A stretch of DNA of 64,000 nt from Liminaster sp045576355. Lineage in GTDB: Bacteria > Bacteroidota > Bacteroidia > Bacteroidales > UBA3663. The stretch is taken from the NCBI GenBank assembly GCA_045576355.1, contig JAZNGG010000024.1:1-64000 (forward strand), in the 5' to 3' direction. Positions 25,922 to 37,800 of the stretch are shown piece by piece (the first letter of the stretch is position 1; each line of letters begins with the position of its first letter). The translations under genes were made by a program, and so were the position numbers. Below the pieces are notes generated by a model. It saw only the letters and a list, made by a program, of their open reading frames with translations, made no database searches and was not told the origin of the DNA.

Positions 25922-27622
25922 ATGAAATTTTCTTCCCTCAGTTATTTAGCACTGGCAACAGCCGCCACTGCGCTAACCGTATCATGTACATCTACATCAA
26001 CAGAATGTTGCAACCAAGATTTGGATCTTTATCAAAAAGAGATTCCTTTTGATATGCCTACACTGCAACGACCTACGTTCAAAGACTTCCATGTCAGTAT
26101 CACCGAATTTGGAGGTGTAGGAGATGGTAAAACAGATAACAGCGAGGCATTTGCCAATGCCATGAGAAGCATCTCCGAACAAGGAGGAGGCCATCTGATC
26201 GTCCCAGGAGGAGTATGGAGCACCGGTCCAATCACTTTCGAAAGCAACGTAGATCTACATTTGACCGATGGAGCAGTAATTTTATTTTCTGATGATTTTG
26301 ACAAATATCCCATCATCGAAACAACATTTGAAGGTTTAGATACTCGCCGTTGTATTTCTCCTCTCAATGCAGAAGGTAAAACTAATATCGCTATTACAGG
26401 ACAAGGTACACTCAACGGCAACGGAGATGCATGGCGTTGGGTAAAAAAAGGCAAACTTACAGGTGGACAATGGAAAGCACTCCTTGCTAAAGGTGGAGTA
26501 ACAAACGAAAAAGAAGACATTTGGTTCCCCACACAAGGTGTCAAAGACGGATATGACCGCGCAGATATGAATGTCGTGCGAGGCGTAGAGAAAGAGGAAG
26601 ATTGGCAAGCACTCCGTGACTACCTGCGTCCGGTACTCCTCTCTTTCCGCAACTGTAAGAACATCCTTTTGGAAGGTGTTTGTTTCCAAAACTCTCCAGC
26701 ATGGAATCTACACCCATTCCTTTGTGAAAACCTTATCATCAATAACATCATGGTAGTAAACCCATGGTACTCCCAAAATGGAGATGGTCTCGACATCGAA
26801 TGCTGTAAGAACGTTTTAGTTGTCAATAGCAAATTTGATGTGGGAGACGATGCGATTTGTGTCAAATCGGGCAAAGACGAAGATGGTCGTCGCCGTGGTG
26901 TGGCATGCGAAAACGTAGTAGTTGACGGATGTGCAGTATATCATGGCCATGGAGGTTTTGTTGTTGGATCAGAAATGTCTGGTGGTGTCAAAAACGTCTC
27001 TGTAAAAAATTGTATGTTCCTCGGCACAGATGTTGGTCTGCGCTTCAAGTCCACACGTGGTCGTGGAGGTGTCGTAGAAAATATCTATATTGACAACATC
27101 AACATGATAGATATCCCGACCGAATGTCTTCTCTTTGATCTCTATTATCAAGGTAAATCTGCCTCCGAAGCCCTTGCTGATGGTGATGCTACTCCGGTCG
27201 AAGAGATTATTCCGACTGTGAACGAAAAGACTCCTTGCTTCCGCAATATCTATATCAGCAATATTGCTTGTCATGGGGCTCGCCGAGCCATGTATTTTAA
27301 TGGTCTCCCTGAAATGCCCATCACCAATATCAATGTTACCAATGCCCACATCTCTTCTGATCTTGGCATCGAATTATGTGAAAGCGATGGTGTAAAACTC
27401 AACAACATCACTCTCGATGTAGCAAAAGGAGCAGCTCTTAAACTCTCTAATGTCAAGAACACCACTGTCAACGGACTGGAGCACACAGGCAATGCTATCA
27501 ATGGAGTTACTATCGATGGCAAACGCACATCAAACATCTCCATCGTTTCTGGTTCTATAGCAGGATCGACCAATGACATCTCCTTAGCCGATCCATCTTC
27601 AATCAAGATAGCAGCTCAATAA
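25922..27622 (+). CDS. GH28-family polygalacturonase-like lipoprotein
   Basis: A 566-aa exported glycoside hydrolase. The signal peptide ends in a lipobox (ALTVSC), so it is probably membrane-anchored. The right-handed beta-helix domain starts with EFGGVGDGKTDNSEAF. Catalytic motifs are D288 and D291 (NGDGLDIE), D309-D310 (VGDDAICVKSG), H343 (YHGHGG) and R374-K376 (LRFKS). Family members hydrolyse galacturonan or rhamnogalacturonan. ATG 25922 gives the signal peptide; the frame is open upstream. The DUF4861 gene follows by 33 bp, a usual partner in pectin loci. Confidence 0.93.
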   Translation: MKFSSLSYLALATAATALTVSCTSTSTECCNQDLDLYQKEIPFDMPTLQRPTFKDFHVSITEFGGVGDGKTDNSEAFANAMRSISEQGGGHLIVPGGVWSTGPITFESNVDLHLTDGAVILFSDDFDKYPIIETTFEGLDTRRCISPLNAEGKTNIAITGQGTLNGNGDAWRWVKKGKLTGGQWKALLAKGGVTNEKEDIWFPTQGVKDGYDRADMNVVRGVEKEEDWQALRDYLRPVLLSFRNCKNILLEGVCFQNSPAWNLHPFLCENLIINNIMVVNPWYSQNGDGLDIECCKNVLVVNSKFDVGDDAICVKSGKDEDGRRRGVACENVVVDGCAVYHGHGGFVVGSEMSGGVKNVSVKNCMFLGTDVGLRFKSTRGRGGVVENIYIDNINMIDIPTECLLFDLYYQGKSASEALADGDATPVEEIIPTVNEKTPCFRNIYISNIACHGARRAMYFNGLPEMPITNINVTNAHISSDLGIELCESDGVKLNNITLDVAKGAALKLSNVKNTTVNGLEHTGNAINGVTIDGKRTSNISIVSGSIAGSTNDISLADPSSIKIAAQ

Positions 27623-27655
27623 AAAAAGTCAATCGACAACTAATGACATATTGTT

Positions 27656-28993
27656 ATGACTATTAATATTTCCTGTTTGCGCCGCAGCCTTGTAGGATTG
27701 TTATTTCTGCCGGCGCTTTCGGTATGGGCACAAATGCCGGAAATGCCGAATGTAACATCCGGAGCACAACTGCAACTGAAGCAAATCAGCGAGCAGATTA
27801 CTCTCTCCATCACCAATCCTAATAAAACAGCACTTACAGATGCACCTGTTTGTGTGGCAATCCCACAAGGAACAACGTTTAAAAGTGCAACTGTCACTCT
27901 CGATGGGCGAGAAATACCATCTCAGATGGATGATCTCAATGGCGATGGAGTAAAAGACGAATTGGCTTTTGTGATAGACATCAAAAAGAAAAAAACAGTT
28001 TCCGTCCAAGTGACTTTCAGCCGTAAAGAGGCGGACAAAGATCGCTATCCAGCCAGAGTAGCTGCTCAGATGTTTTTCGCAGATAAAAACAAGTCGCACA
28101 ATCCGAAACAACACATTCCCACAGATACGGTCTCTGAAATTGTAGATAATATGTACAACGTGATGCACCATCATGGACCGGCATTTGAAAGCGAGCTTGT
28201 CGCTTACAGACTCTACTTTGACCGCAAACAGACATCTGACCTTTATGGAAAAAAGATCCCACAACTAGAACTTGCCGATGGTCTGTGGTACTCCTCTCAA
28301 AATCCGACTTTAAGCGAGAGAAAATTTGGAGATGACATCATACGAGTATATAAAACTGTAGGTGTTGGCACCCTCCGCGGATGGGACGAGACACAAGAGA
28401 AAGATCCGATGGTCATGATTTTCCCATTTGCCTGGAGACAGGCGCACATCGTTGCTAAAGGTCCGATTAGAACCATTGTCGATATGAATGTACAAGGATG
28501 GCAATACAAAGGAAAAAATCTCAACCTTAAAAGCCGTTATACCCTTTATGCCGGAGCTCGCGATTGCCAGGTAATCCAGCAATTTGAAGGAGATACCCAA
28601 GGGGTAGAATTTGTTACAGGTGTTATGAAAGTCGGGGCAACCAATACAGACTCTACAGAAATTGCCAACCCGCAACAATACTCTGACGATAAAGGTCTAT
28701 GCGCTTCTTGGGGAAAAGATTGGCCCGATGGCAATAGAAAGTTTTATCCAACCATGCAAACAGCCGGATTAGCAGTTTCTCTACCAACAGATCAGGTTAC
28801 TCGCACTATCGAAACAAAGGACCAATTACTATATGGTCTCCACACAGATGAGAATAACGCAATTTGCTATAAAATCTCTTTTTGTGCTCCGGACAAAGAG
28901 ACTTACGTCAAAAAAGCATGGATTCCCAAAAGATGGTTTGACTATGCCCAAAAGTGGAACAAAACTCTTCCACTTGAGGTAAAAATCCAATAA
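27656..28993 (+). CDS. DUF4861 secreted protein (pectin-associated)
   Basis: A 445-aa exported protein with signal peptide LLFLPALSVWAQ. An N-terminal beta domain carries an EF-hand-like DLNGDGVKDE; the main DUF4861 domain has MHHHGPAFESELVAYRLYFD, GWDETQEKDP and YTLYAGARDCQV. DUF4861 proteins are regular neighbours of GH28 and GH105 genes in Bacteroidetes polysaccharide loci, and a lyase or hydrolase role on uronic-acid oligomers has been supposed; the reaction is not established. Confidence 0.9.
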   Translation: MTINISCLRRSLVGLLFLPALSVWAQMPEMPNVTSGAQLQLKQISEQITLSITNPNKTALTDAPVCVAIPQGTTFKSATVTLDGREIPSQMDDLNGDGVKDELAFVIDIKKKKTVSVQVTFSRKEADKDRYPARVAAQMFFADKNKSHNPKQHIPTDTVSEIVDNMYNVMHHHGPAFESELVAYRLYFDRKQTSDLYGKKIPQLELADGLWYSSQNPTLSERKFGDDIIRVYKTVGVGTLRGWDETQEKDPMVMIFPFAWRQAHIVAKGPIRTIVDMNVQGWQYKGKNLNLKSRYTLYAGARDCQVIQQFEGDTQGVEFVTGVMKVGATNTDSTEIANPQQYSDDKGLCASWGKDWPDGNRKFYPTMQTAGLAVSLPTDQVTRTIETKDQLLYGLHTDENNAICYKISFCAPDKETYVKKAWIPKRWFDYAQKWNKTLPLEVKIQ

Positions 28994-29044
28994 GGATACT
29001 ATCATTTCACACGGGATGACTTGAAAAGCACACTCATATCCTAT

Positions 29045-29090
29045 AAACAAACTCGCATTCACATGATGATTGTGATTGCGAGTTTGTTTG
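29045..29090 (+). terminator. Terminator after the GH28-DUF4861 pair
   Basis: AAACAAACTCGCA pairs with TGCGAGTTTGTTT (inner ATTCACA/TGTGATT also pairs) about 50 bp after the DUF4861 stop. The rest of 29091-29380 shows no gene or structure I can support. Confidence 0.75.
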
Positions 29091-29386
29091 TTAAATCAAA
29101 AAAGTATCTTATCCCCCAATATTGTGTATAATTGTACTGCGTTTTGTGTACATTTTTTGTGCGCCTTTTTTATCGGGTTGTTTGCACCTCCTTATATTTT
29201 TAATAAGCGCTCCTATCTACTTTAAGTACTTGTGCGATTCTTTCGGGAATATATGCTCTCGTTACGGGTATAACACCTTGAAATTTAAAAAGCATTCGAA
29301 AGCCTTCACACAACTGCAGAACACTCATATATACATCGCTACCAACTTTTCTCGGACACCAATAATAAGAAATAAATATTTTTTTG

Positions 29387-29394
29387 TATCTTTG
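29387..29394 (+). promoter_or_regulatory. -7 box upstream of the 1730-aa T9SS protein
   Basis: TATCTTTG about 90 bp before the ATG; the -33 region lacks TTTG at the right distance. Confidence 0.5.
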
Positions 29395-29485
29395 CAACGT
29401 CAATATGCAATTGTCTGCTAATCATTCGTAAGGACACTTAAAAAGGAAACAAATTATATTATTATATTCAATTACAAAAAGCATT

Positions 29486-32400
29486 ATGAATAAAACCCAT
29501 TTATGTGTTGCCGCGGCATGCACTACATTTTTGGTGTCTTCGGCATCTGGATTACATGCAGAAAGCAAAAAGGCTTTTGCTGTAGTGCATGAAAAATCGA
29601 CAATCGGTATTTTAGAAGGTATCATCGAAACAGATATTGACAATTTCTCTGAGAAAAGTCTGATAAGTCGTTATGCCCTTGATGTAGAAGACTACCTTTT
29701 TCAGACTGGGGCTTTAACGCCTGAAATGAAATATGTCGCTGTACAATATGTCCCCGCGGCAGAGGGAGAGAGTACAGATGATGCCCGTCTCTCAACCCTC
29801 AGCGTCTATGACCTAATCCAAGGAACAGAGACTACCCTCCACGAAATATGCCCCATAGAAGTAACAGACTTGACCTTCGATTGGGGAACTAATACCCTAT
29901 ATGCGGTGGCAGAAAAAGCGATTTACACCATCGACACCTCTAATGGAGAAATCAATACTTTCGCCTCATTTACTTCCTCCATTTATGGCATTGCTGCAGA
30001 TGGGAAAGGAATGATTTATGCCATCGGAGAAGATGGAGAAGGGGGGAATGCAGTCAGCAAATTATACACCCTCAACACAATGAGTCGCACACTGACTCCC
30101 AAAGTAGAATTGACAGGATTTAACTATGTAGATGGACAACCTCTTTCTTTAGAATTTGATGCTAATGGAATACTATATCTAAGCGGAAAGGTGACTATTA
30201 ATTCCGGCAACATGACATATATGAACAATGCTATAGGAACCATCGATATCAAAACCGGCATTTACACTTTAATACACAATCGACTTGCCCACAACCTTGT
30301 CGGCATCTCATTCTTAGACAAAGACCCTTCTCTCAGCGAATACGAATTACCGAAAAAGGATGAAGAGAATCTTGTAAAAGTCAAAACAATATATCACTAC
30401 GGAGATCTCAACAATAACCGGTATAATACAACCACAATAACCGGAATCAAACGCTATTTCTACGATAGTTCTAATAAACTCTCTCGTCTTGTCGAATACA
30501 ACGTAATGCTTGCTGATGACGAGACAACTCGCGAGGTAGAAACTATTGGTCAAGAAATCGCCAAAAACTACCACATCTACACGTACAATAATCAAGGTTT
30601 ACTCCGCAGCATCAGTAACAGACATAATGCCTTGATCAGCGACTATGATCTCAAGTGGGACACGATCGAAGAAGAAGAATCATACACATATACCGGTACC
30701 GGTAAAATGGCCTCAAAAACAACTGCTTCATCCAAACATTCCTACACTTGGGACAAGCAAAATATGATCAAAGAAGTAGTTAGAAACCTCAAAGGGACAT
30801 GGACTAGTACAACAACATATTCAGACTTCATCGCTGCCAATAAACCATCAAAAGCTCTTATTGCCAAACCTCAGGTAGTAAGTTTTGGCAAAGTATACAA
30901 TTATGACACATACATCACTTACACTTATAATGATCGTGGAGATATTTTAGAGCAAAATGAATATGAATTGAGCAGTAGCACTCATGATGCCACCAATGAC
31001 AACATCATTACCTCATTTGTGGCTAAAGAAAACATCGCCACACAAATCGCCTATACATACAACGAAAACGGACGTATCATCGAGCAATGCACCAAACATT
31101 GGAACAGTAGTCGTAAAGAATTGATCCCTAATATCCGTGTCTCGTACACTTATGAAGAAGATGGTGGTATTTGGGCTCAAACCCAAGTATATTCGATCAC
31201 TACAGAACAATGGGCGAACTATGGCACACCTACTCGTACTTACGAAACAACTCTCGACGGAGAAACAGCTCCGACAGATCTTTCTATTTCAATCGATAAA
31301 GACGGAGAAAATAAAATAATTTTATCTGCTAGTGTTCCCACAAAGAAAGGAGACTCCCCTTATTACGTTTACCGTAATGGCACTAAAGTAGGGGAAGCTA
31401 CTTCCAATGGTTCTGAACTAACTTTCACCGAGTCAAAAGTTGCCAACGGAGAGTGGGAATACTTTATTGCACAAGGAGATGGCAACATTTCAGAAATCGT
31501 ATCTTATACATTGAACACTGAATTGTCTGCGCCCCGCATGGTCAGAGTAGCTCAAAATGGCAAAAACAGTGATGGAGAATATCTGGTAAGACTTGCTTGG
31601 AAAGCACCTAAAAATTCGCTTACATTGATAGGATACAATGTTTATGACAATATCAAAATCGATAATGATCATGCTCTACCTGTTAATGACAAGGTTTTCA
31701 TCACTGCCAACAATTACATTCTCACCTATCCGTCAGAAAACGCAATCCTCGACCACAATTACATCGTTGAGGCAGTCTATGCCATTGGCAAAGCGAGAAG
31801 CGAAATCGTTTCGGCAAAACTCTCTGATACACCGATCGAAGAAAGCACAGTACAAAGCATTGAAGCCATTAAGTGTATTTACAATTTAGGTGAATATGAC
31901 GAGTTCCCAACATCCATAAAGACAGGATGGGATTATAGCGGAGCGACCGAAAAGACCGTCTATTTCTATGGCCCGGACAACAAACGAAATCGCGCGGCGA
32001 CCTATACAAAAATAGGAGAAACATGGGAAGTAAAAGACTACACCATCTTTAAACAAAACGAAGATGATTCCATTTCGGGTGAAATACACACTGATGCTAC
32101 CGGTAAAATTCTCTACACTGTAGACTACACAAGTTTTGCAAATGGGAATTATGCCACAGCCATACTTTATGGATCCACTGCAGACTCATATCGCTACATC
32201 GAAGCCTCTTTTGACAATGCAAATCGCATCACACAAAAGAAATGCTACACTTTAGCAAATCCAACTATTTCTGAAGATAACAAAGTAAATGGAGAAAAAG
32301 GAGAACTCATCTGTTCTGAAGGATGGTATTATTATGACACTCTTAAAGATAGTATAATTTCTTATACATATAAAGACGAAACAACTCAAACATTAGTTTC

Positions 32401-34678
32401 TCAATTACATAAATTTATTACAGTAGAATTTAATGGAGAGTCTGCCACAAACCTCCAACGAGGAGAAAGCAACAAAACAAACTGCATCCAACTCAATGCA
32501 TCTGCGCCGGAATTTACAGATGCTACGGCATGGCAAGTATTCCGCAATGGAGTTCACATCGGCGAGGCTACACTCAATGATGATAACACATTGATCTATA
32601 CGGACACGGACATCACTGAAGGCACTTGGGACTATTTCATCCAAGCTACAGATGCAACTGACACATTAGGAGAAAATATCTCTAACGCATTGACTATAAA
32701 AGTTGCATTGGAAATTTCCGCGCCGTCCAATGTTAGAACTATTCACAATGGGATAAACGTAAAGAATCTGCACGAGGTTAAATTTGCGTGGGATAAACCG
32801 GAAACAGACCTTGAGGTTTTGGGCTACAACCTCTATTTGGATGGAGCAGAAACACCTTCAAACAAGGAACTCATCCAACGCACCAATTTCACTCGGACAT
32901 GGCCTATGGGCGCAAGCCTTACACACACCATCTGCATTGAGGCCGTTTACAATGCTGGTAGTGCGAAGTCTGCCCCTATGGAGTTCTCCCTTGACTCGAA
33001 CAAACTTCCAGAAGAAATCTCCAAGAACTATCTCCGACACATTTCCGGCACCTATGGAGATGTCCTTGACGAATATGTTACAGGACTTTCGAAGAAAACA
33101 ATCTATTTCTACGATGCCAACAACAATCCTATCAGTTCTATCTACACAATGATCACTGAAGGGAAAGAAACACCCTGCTATCTATACGTGTACGAATATA
33201 ACGATAAGCAACAATTAACTTCCGTAAGAAGAAGACAATATGGTCTGTATGATGGTTATGACTTCTGTTGGAATGAAGGGCGTACTCAAGAGAGCTACAC
33301 TTATAACGAAAATGGTAATGTTGCTGTTGAAACAACAGAGAATTCAACGATTGAATACACATATGAGGGAAACAATATTGTTCGTAGTAAAACTATTTCT
33401 ACTGCTGGCAATCTTACTTCTGCCTTTGTTTACATGGACTTCCTCGAGAATGCAAACAATTTGCCATTACGTGCCATTTCTAATGGACGTTATAGCTCAG
33501 CAAAACGCATCTACGAATATACATATGATGAAGAGTCTCTCAATATTCTCTCCGCTCGTACCTACAAAATAGAAGCTGGATCTGAGATTACAGAAGGAGA
33601 CTACATCATAGACGCTCAAAAAGGGACTCCTGATATCGAAGAGCTCTATACTTACGACGAAAATGATCAGTTAGTATATTATGAAAAAAATCGTTGGAAT
33701 ACTTCTCAAGGAAAATTTCTACCTTACTTGAAGACAGAATACACTCAATTAGCAGACGGTGTCAAAGAACAGTCTTATTCTACAATGGACAAGGGTGTAT
33801 CATGGCAACGCGCATCTACAAGCAACTTCTATCAAGATCGCGAATACAAAGGTTCAGCTCCAACCAACCTCATACAGATCAAAGACGAAACACTCCTACC
33901 TACCCATGTCGCACTTTGCGCTGATGCACCAGCAGATGCTTCTGCAAATAGTGTATGGAATGTTTTCTGTAACGGTATCTGTATAGGGCAAACATCTGAT
34001 CTAAGAGATGGTAAAATCTATTATACCGATAAGAATGGTAAAATTGGAGAATGGCATTACTTTATTCAGGATGCCAAAGCAGACACTTGCGAATATGGAG
34101 TGTTTAGCTCTAATTGTATTACTGTTAATATTGAAGTTGACCTTCCGAAAGTAGACGAGTGGAGAGAAGTAATCAATGGTATCGATGAAAGTACCGGCAC
34201 TTATTGTTACAAGATCGAGTGGGATGCGCCCAAATCTGATTATGAAATTATCGGATATAACATCTTCATCGATATTCCGACAACTACTAATCATCCAGCC
34301 CCATCTAATGCGTCTCCGTTTACAGAGACAGAATATACCATCACTTGGGACTCAGACACAAACCTCGAACACACCATCTTTATTCAAACGGTATATAGTT
34401 GTGGCAAAGCAAGCGGCAAGGCACATACCATCACACTAAAACAGACAACTGTTGGCATTGACAACATCAGTGACGAGAGCAGACTTGTCATCAAAAACAA
34501 TCTTGTTTTAGTTCGTGGCGGATATAAAACCCTTGAAGTATTTGCGCCAAATGGAACAAAAATAGGAGAATGGGATCAGCAAAGTGAAATAGACTTATCA
34601 CATTTGATCAAAGGCTCATATATTATTCGTTTGCAAACCAATGATAACGTAATAGTAGAAAAAGTAAACATAAAATAA
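29486..34678 (+). CDS. Giant T9SS-secreted repeat protein
   Basis: A 1730-aa surface or secreted protein. Signal peptide (1-25, ending SASGLHAES); residues about 30-290 look like a beta-propeller (repeated LYAVAEKAIYTID and MIYAIGEDGE style blades). The rest has three large repeats: YD-like stretches (YTYNENGRIIEQ, YTYDENDQLVYYE) and paired Fn3-like domains, recognisable at about 595/681, 989/1078 and 1458/1553 (SAPRMVRVAQNG, SAPSNVRTIHNG, APKSDYEIIGYNIF). The last 75 residues are a T9SS type A sorting domain (GGYKTLEVFAPNG, LIKGSYIIRL, VEKVNIK). No enzyme motif is seen; adhesion or glycan binding is possible. Confidence 0.88.
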   Translation: MNKTHLCVAAACTTFLVSSASGLHAESKKAFAVVHEKSTIGILEGIIETDIDNFSEKSLISRYALDVEDYLFQTGALTPEMKYVAVQYVPAAEGESTDDARLSTLSVYDLIQGTETTLHEICPIEVTDLTFDWGTNTLYAVAEKAIYTIDTSNGEINTFASFTSSIYGIAADGKGMIYAIGEDGEGGNAVSKLYTLNTMSRTLTPKVELTGFNYVDGQPLSLEFDANGILYLSGKVTINSGNMTYMNNAIGTIDIKTGIYTLIHNRLAHNLVGISFLDKDPSLSEYELPKKDEENLVKVKTIYHYGDLNNNRYNTTTITGIKRYFYDSSNKLSRLVEYNVMLADDETTREVETIGQEIAKNYHIYTYNNQGLLRSISNRHNALISDYDLKWDTIEEEESYTYTGTGKMASKTTASSKHSYTWDKQNMIKEVVRNLKGTWTSTTTYSDFIAANKPSKALIAKPQVVSFGKVYNYDTYITYTYNDRGDILEQNEYELSSSTHDATNDNIITSFVAKENIATQIAYTYNENGRIIEQCTKHWNSSRKELIPNIRVSYTYEEDGGIWAQTQVYSITTEQWANYGTPTRTYETTLDGETAPTDLSISIDKDGENKIILSASVPTKKGDSPYYVYRNGTKVGEATSNGSELTFTESKVANGEWEYFIAQGDGNISEIVSYTLNTELSAPRMVRVAQNGKNSDGEYLVRLAWKAPKNSLTLIGYNVYDNIKIDNDHALPVNDKVFITANNYILTYPSENAILDHNYIVEAVYAIGKARSEIVSAKLSDTPIEESTVQSIEAIKCIYNLGEYDEFPTSIKTGWDYSGATEKTVYFYGPDNKRNRAATYTKIGETWEVKDYTIFKQNEDDSISGEIHTDATGKILYTVDYTSFANGNYATAILYGSTADSYRYIEASFDNANRITQKKCYTLANPTISEDNKVNGEKGELICSEGWYYYDTLKDSIISYTYKDETTQTLVSQLHKFITVEFNGESATNLQRGESNKTNCIQLNASAPEFTDATAWQVFRNGVHIGEATLNDDNTLIYTDTDITEGTWDYFIQATDATDTLGENISNALTIKVALEISAPSNVRTIHNGINVKNLHEVKFAWDKPETDLEVLGYNLYLDGAETPSNKELIQRTNFTRTWPMGASLTHTICIEAVYNAGSAKSAPMEFSLDSNKLPEEISKNYLRHISGTYGDVLDEYVTGLSKKTIYFYDANNNPISSIYTMITEGKETPCYLYVYEYNDKQQLTSVRRRQYGLYDGYDFCWNEGRTQESYTYNENGNVAVETTENSTIEYTYEGNNIVRSKTISTAGNLTSAFVYMDFLENANNLPLRAISNGRYSSAKRIYEYTYDEESLNILSARTYKIEAGSEITEGDYIIDAQKGTPDIEELYTYDENDQLVYYEKNRWNTSQGKFLPYLKTEYTQLADGVKEQSYSTMDKGVSWQRASTSNFYQDREYKGSAPTNLIQIKDETLLPTHVALCADAPADASANSVWNVFCNGICIGQTSDLRDGKIYYTDKNGKIGEWHYFIQDAKADTCEYGVFSSNCITVNIEVDLPKVDEWREVINGIDESTGTYCYKIEWDAPKSDYEIIGYNIFIDIPTTTNHPAPSNASPFTETEYTITWDSDTNLEHTIFIQTVYSCGKASGKAHTITLKQTTVGIDNISDESRLVIKNNLVLVRGGYKTLEVFAPNGTKIGEWDQQSEIDLSHLIKGSYIIRLQTNDNVIVEKVNIK

Positions 34679-34705
34679 GTTTTATTGCATAATTTATAAA
34701 TAAAT

Positions 34706-34758
34706 AACCGAGTGAAGCTTTTTTAATAGTAAATATTTGCTTCACTCGGTTAATTTTT
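34706..34758 (+). terminator. Terminator of the 1730-aa gene
   Basis: ACCGAGTGAAGC pairs with GCTTCACTCGGT, followed by TAATTTTTAT. The right arm overlaps the -33 region of the next promoter. Confidence 0.85.
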
Positions 34759-34767
34759 ATACATTTG
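34736..34767 (+). promoter_or_regulatory. Promoter of the 1023-aa T9SS protein
   Basis: TTTG (34736-34739), 20 nt, TACATTTG (34760-34767). The -33 box lies in the loop and right arm of the upstream terminator. Confidence 0.65.
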
Positions 34768-34861
34768 CAAATCTTTAAAGCATCCTCATAATTTTCTAAA
34801 AATGATGCAAATCTGCGACTAATAATGCGAACAAATTTGAGTATATAATAAACCCTTTAAG

Positions 34862-37800
34862 ATGAAAAAAGTTTACACTTTATTGTGGGCATTTATTGCC
34901 ATGACTTTGGGAATACATGCACAAGAAAAAGGAGCTTTAATGCTCTTAGGTCCGGAGGTATCTATTGACTACTACGTCACCAATGCTTCCACCAATGGAG
35001 AATGGATGTGTGGTTATTCATATGATGGAGCAGCGATGCACGCATTCTTATGGAATACCCGAACAAACAATTTTTCTTTTATCACTTCTGCTGAAATAGA
35101 CTGCGCAGCTATGGATGTATCGAACGATGGTATTGTCGTTGCTGATTATGACGGGAAAGCGGCTTATTATAAAAATGGGGTGTGGAATTTTCTCCCCGGA
35201 GGTGAAGGTGGCGGAGCTTGGTGCATCAGTAGTAACGGGAAACATATCGGAGGTATCGCCCATTACAATGGCAAATATCGTCCTTGTAGTTGGACAAATG
35301 AGGAAATCACTATTTATGGAGATGCTAATGCTGTCGGTGCAATTTATGACATCAGCGACGATGGCAACATTGTAGTTGGATATAACACATATTATAACCG
35401 CACACCTACCCTATGGATCAATGGAGAGGAAGTAACTATAAACCTCTCAGACCTCGGACCATTCTCTGTAGCAGAAGGTCTTTCACCCAATGCAAAAAAA
35501 GTTATTGCCAATCGACAGATTTACGACATCGAGACAAAACAATCTGAAACGATTGACTTCGGATATATTTGGAGTTATCATCTCTACAATATCACCAATG
35601 AAGGTGTTCCCTATGGAGAAATACAATTAGACATGGGAACACCTAATATAGCAGCCTTATATATTGATGGGCAGTTTGTCAGTTTGCAAGATTCTCTCTC
35701 AAAACTTGGAGTGGATTTTAAGGGACTCAATGTTTATCAGTGTATAGGGATTTCAGAAGACCACAAGCGTTTTGCCCTAACCTGCTATGACACCAAATCT
35801 TATTGTATCCGACCAATGTTTATTGAGTTAGATGCCAATATCACTTCTCGCGAACCCGTTTCCCTTAAGATACAACAATTTGAAGGTCTTAAAAACTGCA
35901 AACTGACTTGGGAAGCACCTATAGTGGGCAGCGAAGGAGTTGTTTCATATAACATCTATCGTAACAATCAACTTCTCGCTAATGTATCTGGGACAAACCT
36001 TTCATATTACGATCGAGAAGTGAATTATGAGACATACACTTATACAGTCAGTGCAGTGTATAAGAATGGCATAGAATCAGTCCAAAGTGATCCGGTAACC
36101 GCAACCATCAAAGCTCGTTCTGCGGCAGCTCCTCGGGAGGTCAATGTGGCACAAAGCCGTATCAATGACGTACGTCTTTATTGGGAGGCACCATTATCCA
36201 ATCTTCCCTCACTCAATTATATTCCTACTGGAGACACAGAAGTTGTAGGCTTTGGTGGAGGTGCATTCTCATTTGAGGCTGCCATTCGTTTCCGCAAAGA
36301 AGATTTGGCATTCTATAGTGACAAAAAGATTTCACACATCTATTTTTACCCGATGTCTCGGCAAAATAGTTGGACGATCAACTTCTACAAAGCCAGCGAT
36401 GTAAATAACCCAATCTATTCACAAGTCATAGATAACGACATCCTCCAATATCGCGTTATCAACACCATAGCTTTAAATGATCCTATAGCTATCCCGACTG
36501 ATGAAGACTTGATTATGGGTATTTATGTGGATGTTACCAACTATGGTGGTTATGATGTCATTGGATGTATGTTCAATTCTATGGATAAAGGATATACAGA
36601 CTTGCTCCGCCAATGGGGAACAACCAACCTCACTTCCATTTATGACATGGCAATCAATTCTGAAAGTGGCGCATATGAGTATATCGTCACATGGCCCATG
36701 GGAATCAATCTTCGAGGAGACAATGACGTTGCATCAGAAACATTGAACACTTACAAGATCTTTGCTAACGACAAAGAAATTGCCCAAACATCAACCAATA
36801 AGTTCCTCATTGAAAATGTCGCTGATGGAGCATATACTTATGGTGTTCAAGCTGTATATAATGATGGATCAGCCTCAGACATCATTTCTACTCATATTGA
36901 TTTGAAGGCAGATATGAGTCGATACAAATCTATAGAAGAAGTACTCATCCAAACAGATGGTACAAAAGTAACAGCTAATTGGGAAGCGCCCATGGACGAT
37001 GATGCAGCAAACATCACTTACTCAAGCAATAATAATACCGGAGGTATTGCGGCAACATCTGCAGAAGGCTATGGATATCAAGTAGCTGCCAAATTTGGCT
37101 TGGATAAGACTCGAGCATATAATCAAGACTATAACATCACTGGGTTCCGATTCTATCCTTTGGCCAATGCAGAATTTACATTCTATCTTTATACAGATGA
37201 TTCAGATGAAGAAATTGCTTATAAAGAATTAATCCGTGGAGAAGACTATAACCTCTATACATGGAATACCATCACTCTTGACGAGCCAATTACCCTCGAT
37301 GCTAACAAGAAATATACACTTGTTTTAGACTGCTATGATGTGGATCCAGATATGGCTCCAGTAGGTATGGATGACCAAAAAGCAACACCCAATGCTTCTG
37401 ATCTCTATTCTATAGATGATGGCGAAACATGGTATTCTCTTTATGAGCGAGGAGGCAAGAATGCGAACTGGATGATCGGTCTCGTTGTCAAATCTAAAGA
37501 TGTAAGAAAACTTAACCCGGATGTTGAGGGTTATAACATCATCATAGACCAAAAACAACAAAACGAAACACCTATAAAAGAAACAACATTCACAACAGAT
37601 TTAACAGAGGGGGTACATAACCTTCGCATTGATGTTGTTTATGGTTCACCTGTTGGCACAAAAAAAGGTACACAAAAAACTTTCACTATTACCGCAGTTG
37701 CTCTTGAACAATTGGAAGCAGAAGACCGCACACTCGTTATTACACCCGAACAAGGAAGTATAACAGTAGAGGGAGGTGTCAAACAACTTTCTGTTTATAA

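Noticed and set aside
29122..29421. 99-aa plus-strand ORF in the 28994-29485 gap
   Set aside because: It runs through the promoter of the next gene, starts near a terminator and has low-complexity Phe/Ile-rich sequence with no homology I recognise.
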